Assembly: GCA_032622095.1 (NCBI GenBank)
Contig: CP136068.1
Span: 129,027,989-129,091,988, forward strand
From: Siphonodentalium dalli
Taxonomy: Eukaryota; Mollusca; Scaphopoda; Gadilida; Siphonodentaliidae
Reading direction: 5' to 3'
DNA: 64,000 bases
The notes beneath the pieces were generated by a model. That model made no database searches, was not told the DNA's origin, and saw nothing but the letters and a program-made list of their open reading frames with translations. Position numbers and translations under genes: made by a program. Shown piece after piece: positions 43,401 to 56,109 of the stretch; the first letter of the stretch is position 1, and each line of letters starts with the position of its first letter.

Positions 43401-46400
43401 AGTGCAAAACCCCATCACGATCGGACCCATAGGGGCGGTCCGGTCGGCGGGTGTTAATTTCGGCATTTTTGCGTACATTTATAGCGAATTCGGCAGCAGC
43501 GTATGGGTTAATTTATTCACTTCCGCTGCCGCTAGCGTCTTGTCCGATCGCCCATGGATGCATATGGGTATTCACTTCATGATATAATGTCCATTTCCGT
43601 GGTCAGGCAGTCAGGGGAGGTGCGGTCGGCGCCTTTTCGGATTTCCCGTACCTGGCGGAAACGGCCGCCAGTCAGGGGTTAACAGTGATGTGACCGCTTG
43701 AGCTATCGACTTGGGGATTGGAACTTTGGTACATTCGGGTCCATTCTACACGATAGTGCAAACCCCATCTCGCTCGGACCCATAGGGGCGGTCCGGTCGG
43801 CGGGTGTTAATTTCGGCGTTTTTGCGTACATTTATAGCGAATTCGGCAGCAGCGTATGGGTTAATTTATTCACTTCCGCTGCAGCTAGCGACTTGTCCGA
43901 TCGCCCATGGATGCATATGGGTATTCACTTCATGATATAATGTCCATTTCCGTGGTCAGGCAGTCAGGGGAGGTGCGGTCGGCGCCTTTTCGGATTTCCC
44001 GTACCTGGCGGAAACGGCCGCCAGTCAGGGGTTAACAGTGCCGTGACCGCTCGATCTATCGACTTGGGGATTGGAACTTTGGTACATTCGGGTCCATTCT
44101 ACACGATAGTGCAAACCCCATCTCGCTCGGACCCATAGGGGCGGTTCGGTCGGAAGGTGTTAATTTCGGCGTTTTTGCGTACATTTATAGCGAATTCGGC
44201 AGCAGCGTATGGGTTAATTTATTCACTTCCGCTGCAGCTAGCGACTTGTCCGATCGCCCATGGATGCATATGGGTATTCACTTCATGATATAATGTCCAT
44301 TTCCGTGGTCAGGCAGTCAGGGGAGGTGCGGTCGGCGCCTTTTCGGATTTCCCGTACCTGGCGGAAACTGCCGCCAGTCAGGGGTTAACAGTGCCGTGAC
44401 CGCTCGATCTATCGACTTGGGGATTGGAACTTTGGTACATTCGGGTCCATTCTACACGATAGTGCAAACCACATCTCGCTCGGACCCATAGGGGCGGTCC
44501 GGTCGGCGGGTGTTAATTTCGGCGTTTTTGCGTACATTTATAGCGAATTCGGCAGCAGCGTATGGGTTAATTTATTCACTTCCGCTGCAGCTAGCGACTT
44601 GTCCGATCGCCCATGGATGCATATGGGTATTCACTTCATGATATAATGTCCATTTCCGTGGTCAGGCAGTCAGGGGAGGTGCGGTCGGCGCCTTTTCGGA
44701 TTTCCCGTACCTGGCGGAAACGGCCGCCAGTCAGGGGTTAACAGTGCCGTGACCGCTCGAGCTATCGACTTGAGGATTGGAACTATGGTACATTCGGGTC
44801 CATTCTACACGTTAGTGCAAACCCCATCACGATCGGACCCATAGGGGCGGTCCGGTCGGCGGGTGTTAATTTCGGCATTTTTGCGTACATTTATAGCGAA
44901 TTCGGCAGCAGCGTATGGGTTAATTTATTCACTTCCGCTGCAGCTAGCGTCTTGTCCGATCGCCCATGGATGCATATGGGTATTCACTTCATGATATAAT
45001 GTCCATTTCCGTGGTCAGGCAGTCAGGGGAGGTGCGGTCGGCGCCTTTTCGGATTTCCCGTACCTGGCGGAAACGGCCGCCAGCCAGGGGTTAACAGTGC
45101 TGTGACCGCTTGAGCTATCGACTTGGGGATTGGAACTTTGGTACATTCGGGTCCATTCTACACGATAGTGCAAACCCCATCTCGCTCGGACCCATAGGGG
45201 CGGTCCGGTCGGCGGGTGTTAATTTCGGCGTTTTTGCGTACATTTATAGCGAATTCGGCAGCAGCGTATGGGTTAATTTATTCACTTCCGCTGCAGCTAG
45301 CGACTTGTCCGATCGCCCATGGATGCATATGGGTATTCACTTCATGATATAATGTCCATTTCCGTGGTCAGGCAGTCAGGGGAGGTGCGGTCGGCGCCTT
45401 TTCGGATTTCCCGTACCTGGCGGAAACGGCCGCCAGTCAGGGGTTAACAGTGCCGTGACCGCTCGATCTATCGACTTGGGGATTGGAACTATGGTACATT
45501 CGGGTCCATTCTACACGATAGTGCAAACCCCATCTCGCTCGGACCCATAGGGGCGGTCCGGTCGGCGGGTGTTAATTTCGGCGTTTTTGCGTACATTTAT
45601 AGCGAATTCGGCAGCAGCGTATGGGTTAATTTATTCACTTCCGCTGCAGCTAGCGACTTGTCCGATCGCCCATGGATGCATATGGGTATTCACTTCATGA
45701 TATAATGTCCATTTCCGTGGTCAGGCAGTCAGGGGAGGTGCGGTCGGCGCCTTTTCGGATTTCCCGTACCTGGCGGAAACGGCCGCCAGTCAGGGGTTAA
45801 CAGTGCCGTGACCGCTCGATCTATCGACTTGGGGATTGGAACTTTGGTACATTCGGGTCCATTCTACACGATAGTGCAAACCCCATCTCGCTCGGACCCA
45901 TAGGGGCGGTTCGGTCGGAAGGTGTTAATTTCGGCGTTTTTGCGTACATTTATAGCGAATTCGGCAGCAGCGTATGGGTTAATTTATTCACTTCGGCTGC
46001 AGCTAGCGACTTGTCCGATCGCCCATGGATGCATATGGGTATTCACTTCATGATATAATGTCCATTTCCGTGGTCAGGCAGTCAGGGGAGGTGCGGTCGG
46101 CGCCTTTTCGGATTTCCCGTACCTGGCGGAAACTGCCGCCAGTCAGGGGTTAACAGTGCCGTGACCGCTCGATCTATCGACTTGGGGATTGGAACTTTGG
46201 TACATTCGGGTCCATTCTACACGATAGTGCAAACCACATCTCGCTCGGACCCATAGGGGCGGTCCGGTCGGCGGGTGTTAATTTCGGCGTTTTTGCGTAC
46301 ATTTATAGCGAATTCGGCAGCAGCGTATGGGTTAATTTATTCACTTCCGCTGCAGCTAGCGACTTGTCCGATCGCCCATGGATGCATATGGGTATTCACT

Positions 46401-49400
46401 TCATGATATAATGTCCATTTCCGTGGTCAGGCAGTCAGGGGAGGTGCGGTCGGCGCCTTTTCGGATTTCCCGTACCTGGCGGAAACGGCCGCCAGTCAGG
46501 GGTTAACAGTGCCGTGACCGCTCGAGCTATCGACTTGGGGATTGGAACTATGGTACATTCGGGTCCATTCTACACGATAGTGCAAACCCCATCTCGCTCT
46601 GACCCATAGGGGCGGTCCGGTCGGCGGGTGTTAGTTTCGGCGTTTTTGCGTACATTTATAGCGAATTCGGCAGCAGCGTATGGGTTAATTTATTCACTTC
46701 CGCTACAGCTAGCGTCTTGTCCGATCGCCCATGGATGCATATGGGTATTCACTTCATGATATAATGTCCATTTCCGTGGTCAGGCAGTCAGGGGAGATGC
46801 GGTCGGCGCCTTTTCGGATTTCCCGTACCTGGCGGAAACGGCCGCCAGTCAGGGGTTAACAGTGCCGTGACCGCTCGATCTATCGACTTGGGGATTGGAA
46901 CTATGGTACATTCGGGTCCATTCTACACGATAGTGCAAACCCCATCTCGCTCGGACCCATAGGGGCGGTCCGGTCGGCGGGTGTTAATTTCGGCGTTTTT
47001 GCGTACATTTATAGCGAATTCGGCAGCAGCGTATGGGTTAATTTATTCACTTCCGCTGCCGCTAGCGTCTTGTCCGATCGCCCATGGATGCATATGGGTA
47101 TTCACTTCATGATATAATGTCCATTTCCGTGGTCAGGCAGTCAGGGGAGGTGCGGTCGGCGCCTTTTCGGATTTCCCGTACCTGGCGGAAACGGCCGCCA
47201 GTCAGGGGTTAACAGTGATGTGACCGCTTGAGCTATCGACTTGGGGATTGGAACTTTGGTACATTCGGGTCCATTCTACACGATAGTGCAAACCCCATCT
47301 CGCTCGGACCCATAGGGGCGGTCCGGTCGGCGGGTGTTAATTTCGGCGTTTTTGCGTACATTTATAGCGAATTCGGCAGCAGCGTATGGGTTAATTTATT
47401 CACTTCCGCTGCAGCTAGCGACTTGTCCGATCGCCCATGGATGCATATGGGTATTCACTTCATGATATAATGTCCATTTCCGTGGTCAGGCAGTCAGGGG
47501 AGGTGCGGTCGGCGCCTTTTCGGATTTCCCGTACCTGGCGGAAACGGCCGCCAGTCAGGGGTTAACAGTGCCGTGACCGCTCGATCTATCGACTTGGGGA
47601 TTGGAACTTTGGTACATTCGGGTCCATTCTACACGATAGTGCAAACCCCATCTCGCTCGGACCCATAGGGGCGGTTCGGTCGGAAGGTGTTAATTTCGGC
47701 GTTTTTGCGTACATTTATAGCGAATTCGGCAGCAGCGTATGGGTTAATTTATTCACTTCCGCTGCAGCTAGCGACTTGTCCGATCGCCCATGGATGCATA
47801 TGGGTATTCACTTCATGATATAATGTCCATTTCCGTGGTCAGGCAGTCAGGGGAGGTGCGGTCGGCGCCTTTTCGGATTTCCCGTACCTGGCGGAAACTG
47901 CCGCCAGTCAGGGGTTAACAGTGCCGTGACCGCTCGATCTATCGACTTGGGGATTGGAACTTTGGTACATTCGGGTCCATTCTACACGATAGTGCAAACC
48001 ACATCTCGCTCGGACCCATAGGGGCGGTCCGGTCGGCGGGTGTTAATTTCGGCGTTTTTGCGTACATTTATAGCGAATTCGGCAGCAGCGTATGGGTTAA
48101 TTTATTCACTTCCGCTGCAGCTAGCGACTTGTCCGATCGCCCATGGATGCATATGGGTATTCACTTCATGATATAATGTCCATTTCCGTGGTCAGGCAGT
48201 CAGGGGAGGTGCGGTCGGCGCCTTTTCGGATTTCCCGTACCTGGCGGAAACGGCCGCCAGTCAGGGGTTAACAGTGCCGTGACCGCTCGAGCTATCGACT
48301 TGAGGATTGGAACTATGGTACATTCGGGTCCATTCTACACGTTAGTGCAAACCCCATCACGATCGGACCCATAGGGGCGGTCCGGTCGGCGGGTGTTAAT
48401 TTCGGCATTTTTGCGTACATTTATAGCGAATTCGGCAGCAGCGTATGGGTTAATTTATTCACTTCCGCTGCAGCTAGCGTCTTGTCCGATCGCCCATGGA
48501 TGCATATGGGTATTCACTTCATGATATAATGTCCATTTCCGTGGTCAGGCAGTCAGGGGAGGTGCGGTCGGCGCCTTTTCGGATTTCCCGTACCTGGCGG
48601 AAACGGCCGCCAGTCAGGGGTTAACAGTGCTGTGACCGCTTGAGCTATCGACTTGGGGATTGGAACTTTGGTACATTCGGGTCCATTCTACACGATAGTG
48701 CAAACCCCATCTCGCTCGGACCCATAGGGGCGGTCCGGTCGGCGGGTGTTAATTTCGGCGTTTTTGCGTACATTTATAGCGAATTCGGCAGCAGCGTATG
48801 GGTTAATTTATTCACTTCCGCTGCAGCTAGCGACTTGTCCGATCGCCCATGGATGCATATGGGTATTCACTTCATGATATAATGTCCATTTCCGTGGTCA
48901 GGCAGTCAGGGGAGGTGCGGTCGGCGCCTTTTCGGATTTCCCGTACCTGGCGGAAACGGCCGCCAGTCAGGGGTTAACAGTGCCGTGACCGCTCGATCTA
49001 TCGACTTGGGGATTGGAACTATGGTACATTCGGGTCCATTCTACACGATAGTGCAAACCCCATCTCGCTCGGACCCATAGGGGCGGTCCGGTCGGCGGGT
49101 GTTAATTTCGGCGTTTTTGCGTACATTTATAGCGAATTCGGCAGCAGCGTATGGGTTAATTTATTCACTTCCGCTGCAGCTAGCGACTTGTCCGATCGCC
49201 CATGGATGCATATGGGTATTCACTTCATGATATAATGTCCATTTCCGTGGTCAGGCAGTCAGGGGAGGTGCGGTCGGCGCCTTTTCGGATTTCCCGTACC
49301 TGGCGGAAACGGCCGCCAGTCAGGGGTTAACAGTGCCGTGACCGCTCGATCTATCGACTTGGGGATTGGAACTTTGGTACATTCGGGTCCATTCTACACG

Positions 49401-50461
49401 ATAGTGCAAACCCCATCTCGCTCGGACCCATAGGGGCGGTTCGGTCGGAAGGTGTTAATTTCGGCGTTTTTGCGTACATTTATAGCGAATTCGGCAGCAG
49501 CGTATGGGTTAATTTATTCACTTCGGCTGCAGCTAGCGACTTGTCCGATCGCCCATGGATGCATATGGGTATTCACTTCATGATATAATGTCCATTTCCG
49601 TGGTCAGGCAGTCAGGGGAGGTGCGGTCGGCGCCTTTTCGGATTTCCCGTACCTGGCGGAAACTGCCGCCAGTCAGGGGTTAACAGTGCCGTGACCGCTC
49701 GATCTATCGACTTGGGGATTGGAACTTTGGTACATTCGGGTCCATTCTACACGATAGTGCAAACCACATCTCGCTCGGACCCATAGGGGCGGTCCGGTCG
49801 GCGGGTGTTAATTTCGGCGTTTTTGCGTACATTTATAGCGAATTCGGCAGCAGCGTATGGGTTAATTTATTCACTTCCGCTGCAGCTAGCGACTTGTCTG
49901 ATCGCCCATGGATGCATATGGGTATTCACTTCATGATATAATGTCCATTTCCGTGGTCAGGCAGTCAGGGGAGGTGCGGTCGGCGCCTTTTCGGATTTCC
50001 CGTACCTGGCGGAAACGGCCGCCAGTCAGGGGTTAACAGTGCCGTGACCGCTCGAGCTATCGACTTGGGGATTGGAACTATGGTACATTCGGGTCCATTC
50101 TACACGATAGTGCAAACCCCATCTCGCTCTGACCCATAGGGGCGGTCCGGTCGGCGGGTGTTAGTTTCGGCGTTTTTGCGTACATTTATAGCGAATTCGG
50201 CAGCAGCGTATGGGTTAATTTATTCACTTCCGCTACAGCTAGCTTCTTGTCCGATCGCCCATGGATGCATATGGGTATTCACTTCATGATATAATGTCCA
50301 TTTCCGTGGTCAGGCAGTCAGGGGAGATGCGGTCGGCGCCTTTTCGGATTTCCCGTACCTGGCGGAAACGGCCGCCAGTCAGGGGTTAACAGTGCCGTGA
50401 CCGCTCGATCTATCGACTTGGGGATTGGAACTATGGTACATTCGGGTCCATTCTACACGAT
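43401..50461 (+). repeat. Higher-order domain 1: two 10-monomer units (3,530 bp)
   Basis: Monomers 3-12 (43,401-46,931) and 13-22 (46,932-50,461) repeat the same order of variants. These include the GTTCGGTCGGAAGG monomers at positions 3 and 8, the AACCACATC monomers at 4 and 9, the CACGATCGG monomer at 5 and the TTAGTTT/GCTACAGC monomer at 10. Within each 10-mer a shorter four- or five-monomer pattern is visible. Only a few substitutions and hybrid first monomers separate the two copies. Confidence 0.85.
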
Positions 50462-53400
50462 AGTGCAAACCCCATCTCGCTCGGACCCATAGGGGCGGTC
50501 CGGTCGGCGGGTGTTAATTTCGGCGTTTTTGCGTACATTTATAGCGAATTCGGCAGCAGCGTATGGGTTAATTTATTCACTTCCGCTGCAGCTAGCGACT
50601 TGTTCGATCGCCCATGGATGCATATGGGTATTCACTTCATGATATAATGTCCATTTCCGTGGTCAGGCAGTCAGGGGAGGTGCGGTCGGCGCCTTTTCGG
50701 ATTTCCCGTACCTGGCGGAAACGGCCGCCAGTCAGGGGTTAACAGTGCCGTGACCGCTCGAGCTATCGACTTGGGGATTGGAACTTTGGTACATTCGGGT
50801 CCATTCTACACGATAGTGCAAACCCCATCTCGCTCGGACCCATAGGGGCGGTCCGGTCGGCGGGTGTTAATTTCGGCGTTTTTGCGTACATTTATAGCGA
50901 ATTCGGCAGCAGCGTATGGGTTAATTTATTCACTTCCGCTGCAGCTAGCGACTTGTCCGATCGCCCATGGATGCATATGGGTATTCACTTCATGATATAA
51001 TGTCCATTTCCGTGGTCAGGCAGTCAGGGGAGGTGCGGTCGGCGCCTTTTCGGATTTCCCGTACCTGGCGGAAACGGCCGCCAGTCAGGGGTTAACAGTG
51101 CCGTGACCGCTCGATCTATCGACTTGGGGATTGGAACTATGGTATATTCGGGTCCATTCTACACGATAGTGCAAACCCCATCTCGCTCGGTCCCATAGGG
51201 GCGGTCCGGTCGGCGGGTGTTAATTTCGGCGTTTTTGCGTACATTTATAGCGAATTCGGCAGCAGCGTATGGGTTAATTTATTCACTTCCGCTGCAGCTA
51301 GCGACTTGTCCGATCGCCCATGGATGCATATGGGTATTCACTTCATGATATAATGTCCATTTCCGTGGTCAGGCAGTCAGGGGAGGTGCGGTCGGCGCCT
51401 TTTCGGATTTCCCGTACCTGGCGGAAACGGGCGCCAGTCAGGGGTTAACAGTGCTGTGACCGCTTGAGCTATCGACTTGGGGATTGGAACTTTGGTACAT
51501 TCGGGTCCATTCTACACGATAGTGCAAACCCCATCTCGCTCGGACCCATAGGGGCGGTCCGGTCGGCGGGTGTTAATTTCGGCGTTTTTGCGTACATTTA
51601 TAGCGAATTCGGCAGCAGCGTATGGGTTAATTTATTCACTTCCGCTGCAGCTAGCGACTTGTCCGATCGCCCATGGATGCATATGGGTATTCACTTCATG
51701 ATATAATGTCCATTTCCGTGGTCAGGCAGTCAGGGGAGGTGCGGTCGGCGCCTTTTCGGATTTCCCGTACCTGGCGGAAACGGCCGCCAGTCAGGGGTTA
51801 ACAGTGCCGTGACCGCTCGATCTATCGACTTGGGGATTGGAACTATGGTACATTCGGGTCCATTCTACACGATAGTGCAAACCCCATCTCGCTCGGACCC
51901 ATAGGGGCGGTCCGGTCGGCGGGTGTTAATTTCGGCGTTTTTGCGTACATTTATAGCGAATTCGGCAGCAGCGTATGGGTTAATTTATTCACTTCCGCTG
52001 CAGCTAGCGACTTGTCCGATCGCCCATGGATGCATATGGGTATTCACTTCATGATATAATGTCCATTTCCGTGGTCAGGCAGTCAGGGGAGGTGCGGTCG
52101 GCGCCTTTTCGGATTTCCCGTACCTGGCGGAAACGGCCGCCAGTCAGGGGTTAACAGTGCCGTGACCGCTCGATCTATCGACTTGGGGATTGGAACTTTG
52201 GTACATGCGGGTCCATTCTACACGATAGTGCAAACCCCATCTCGCTCGGACCCATAGGGGCGGTTCGGTCGGAAGGTGTTAATTTCGGCGTTTTTGCGTA
52301 CATTTATAGCGAATTCGGCAGCAGCGTATGGGTTAATTTATTCACTTCGGCTGCAGCTAGCGACTTGTCCGATCGCCCATGGATGCATATGGGTATTCAC
52401 TTCATGATATAATGTCCATTTCCGTGGTCAGGCAGTCAGGGGAGGTGCGGTCGGCGCCTTTTCGGATTTCCCGTACCTGGCGGAAACTGCCGCCAGTCAG
52501 GGGTTAACAGTGCCGTGACCGCTCGATCTATCGACTTGGGGATTGGAACTTTGGTACATTCGGGTCCATTCTACACGTTAGTGCAAACCACATCTCGCTC
52601 GGACCCATAGGGGCGGTCCGGTCGGCGGGTGTTAATTTCGGCGTTTTTGCGTACATTTATAGCGAATTCGGCAGCAGCGTATGGGTTAATTTATTCACTT
52701 CCGCTGCAGCTAGCGACTTGTCCGATCGCCCATGGATGCATATGGGTATTCACTTCATGATATAATGTCCATTTCCGTGGTCAGGCAGTCAGGGGAGGTG
52801 CGGTCGGCGCCTTTTCGGATTTCCCGTACCTGGCGGAAACGGCCGCCAGTCAGGGGTTAACAGTGCCGTGACCGCTCGAGCTATCGACTTGAGGATTGGA
52901 ACTTTGGTACATTCGGGTCCATTCTACACGTTAGTGCAAACCCCATCACGATCGGACCCATAGAGGCGGTCCGGTCGGCGGGTGTTAATTTCGGCATTTT
53001 TGCGTACATTTATAGCGAATTCGGCAGCAGCGTATGGGTTAATTTATTCACTTCCGCTGCAGCTAGCGTCTTGTCCGATCGCCCATGGATGCATATGGGT
53101 ATTCACTTCATGATATAATGTCCATTTCCGTGGTCAGGCAGTCAGGGGAGATGCGGTCGGCGCCTTTTCGGATTTCCCGTACCTGGCGGAAACGGCCGCC
53201 AGTCAGGGGTTAACAGTGCCGTGACCGCTCGATCTATCGACTTGGGGATTGGAACTATGGTACATTCGGGTCCATTCTACACGATAGTGCAAACCCCATC
53301 TCGCTCGGACCCATAGGGGCGGTCCGGTCGGCGGGTGTTAATTTCGGCGTTTTTGCGTACATTTATAGCGAATTCGGCAGCAGCGTATGGGTTAATTTAT

Positions 53401-56109
53401 TCACTTCCGCTGCAGCTAGCGACTTGTTCGATCGCCCATGGATGCATATGGGTATTCACTTCATGATATAATGTCCATTTCCGTGGTCAGGCAGTCAGGG
53501 GAGGTGCGGTCGGCGCCTTTTCGGATTTCCCGTACCTGGCGGAAACGGCCGCCAGTCAGGGGTTAACAGTGCCGTGACCGCTCGAGCTATCGACTTGGGG
53601 ATTGGAACTTTGGTACATTCGGGTCCATTCTACACGATAGTGCAAACCCCATCTCGCTCGGACCCATAGGGGCGGTCCGGTCGGCGGGTGTTAATTTCGG
53701 CGTTTTTGCGTACATTTATAGCGAATTCGGCAGCAGCGTATGGGTTAATTTATTCACTTCCGCTGCAGCTAGCGACTTGTCCGATCGCCCATGGATGCAT
53801 ATGGGTATTCACTTCATGATATAATGTCCATTTCCGTGGTCAGGCAGTCAGGGGAGGTGCGGTCGGCGCCTTTTCGGATTTCCCGTACCTGGCGGAAACG
53901 GCCGCCAGTCAGGGGTTAACAGTGCCGTGACCGCTCGATCTATCGACTTGGGGATTGGAACTATGGTATATTCGGGTCCATTCTACACGATAGTGCAAAC
54001 CCCATCTCGCTCGGTCCCATAGGGGCGGTCCGGTCGGCGGGTGTTAATTTCGGCGTTTTTGCGTACATTTATAGCGAATTCGGCAGCAGCGTATGGGTTA
54101 ATTTATTCACTTCCGCTGCAGCTAGCGACTTGTCCGATCGCCCATGGATGCATATGGGTATTCACTTCATGATATAATGTCCATTTCCGTGGTCAGGCAG
54201 TCAGGGGAGGTGCGGTCGGCGCCTTTTCGGATTTCCCGTACCTGGCGGAAACGGCCGCCAGTCAGGGGTTAACAGTGCTGTGACCGCTTGAGCTATCGAC
54301 TTGGGGATTGGAACTTTGGTACATTCGGGTCCATTCTACACGATAGTGCAAACCCCATCTCGCTCGGACCCATAGGGGCGGTCCGGTCGGCGGGTGTTAA
54401 TTTCGGCGTTTTTGCGTACATTTATAGCGAATTCGGCAGCAGCGTATGGGTTAATTTATTCACTTCCGCTGCAGCTAGCGACTTGTCCGATCGCCCATGG
54501 ATGCATATGGGTATTCACTTCATGATATAATGTCCATTTCCGTGGTCAGGCAGTCAGGGGAGGTGCGGTCGGCGCCTTTTCGGATTTCCCGTACCTGGCG
54601 GAAACGGCCGCCAGTCAGGGGTTAACAGTGCCGTGACCGCTCGATCTATCGACTTGGGGATTGGAACTATGGTACATTCGGGTCCATTCTACACGATAGT
54701 GCAAACCCCATCTCGCTCGGACCCATAGGGGCGGTCCGGTCGGCGGGTGTTAATTTCGGCGTTTTTGCGTACATTTATAGCGAATTCGGCAGCAGCGTAT
54801 GGGTTAATTTATTCACTTCCGCTGCAGCTAGCGACTTGTCCGATCGCCCATGGATGCATATGGGTATTCACTTCATGATATAATGTCCATTTCCGTGGTC
54901 AGGCAGTCAGGGGAGGTGCGGTCGGCGCCTTTTCGGATTTCCCGTACCTGGCGGAAACGGCCGCCAGTCAGGTGTTAACAGTGCCGTGACCGCTCGATCT
55001 ATCGACTTGGGGATTGGAACTTTGGTACATTCGGGTCCATTCTACACGATAGTGCAAACCCCATCTCGCTCGGACCCATAGGGGCGGTTCGGTCGGAAGG
55101 TGTTAATTTCGGCGTTTTTGCGTACATTTATAGCGAATTCGGCAGCAGCGTATGGGTTAATTTATTCACTTCGGCTGCAGCTAGCGACTTGTCCGATCGC
55201 CCATGGATGCATATGGGTATTCACTTCATGATATAATGTCCATTTCCGTGGTCAGGCAGTCAGGGGAGGTGCGGTCGGCGCCTTTTCGGATTTCCCGTAC
55301 CTGGCGGAAACTGCCGCCAGTCAGGGGTTAACAGTGCCGTGACCGCTCGATCTATCGACTTGGGGATTGGAACTTTGGTACATTCGGGTCCATTCTACAC
55401 GATAGTGCAAACCACATCTCGCTCGGACCCATAGGGGCGGTCCGGTCGGCGGGTGTTAATTTCGGCGTTTTTGCGTACATTTATAGCGAATTCGGCAGCA
55501 GCGTATGGGTTAATTTATTCACTTCCGCTGCAGCTAGCGACTTGTCCGATCGCCCATGGATGCATATGGGTATTCACTTCATGATATAATGTCCATTTCC
55601 GTGGTCAGGCAGTCAGGGGAGGTGCGGTCGGCGCCTTTTCGGATTTCCCGTACCTGGCGGAAACGGCCGCCAGTCAGGGGTTAACAGTGCCGTGACCGCT
55701 CGAGCTATCGACTTGAGGATTGGAACTATGGTACATTCGGGTCCATTCTACACGTTAGTGCAAACCCCATCACGATCGGACCCATAGAGGCGGTCCGGTC
55801 GGCGGGTGTTAATTTCGGCATTTTTGCGTACATTTATAGCGAATTCGGCAGCAGCGTATGGGTTAATTTATTCACTTCCGCTGCAGCTAGCGTCTTGTCC
55901 GATCGCCCATGGATGCATATGGGTATTCACTTCATGATATAATGTCCATTTCCGTGGTCAGGCAGTCAGGGGAGGTGCGGTCGGCGCCTTTTCGGATTTC
56001 CCGTACCTGGCGGAAACGGCCGCCAGTCAGGGGTTAACAGTGCCGTGACCGCTCGAGCTATCGACTTGGGGATTGGAACTATGGTACATTCGGGTCCATT
56101 CTACACGAT
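50462..56109 (+). repeat. Higher-order domain 2: two 8-monomer units (2,824 bp)
   Basis: Monomers 23-30 (50,462-53,285) and 31-38 (53,286-56,109) share their order. The order is a GACTTGTTCGATC monomer, a plain one ending in TATATTCGGG, a CTCGGTCCC monomer ending in CTGTGACCGCTTGAGC, two plain ones, a GTTCGGTCGGAAGG monomer, an AACCACATC monomer and a CACGATCGG/GAGGCGG monomer. Confidence 0.85.
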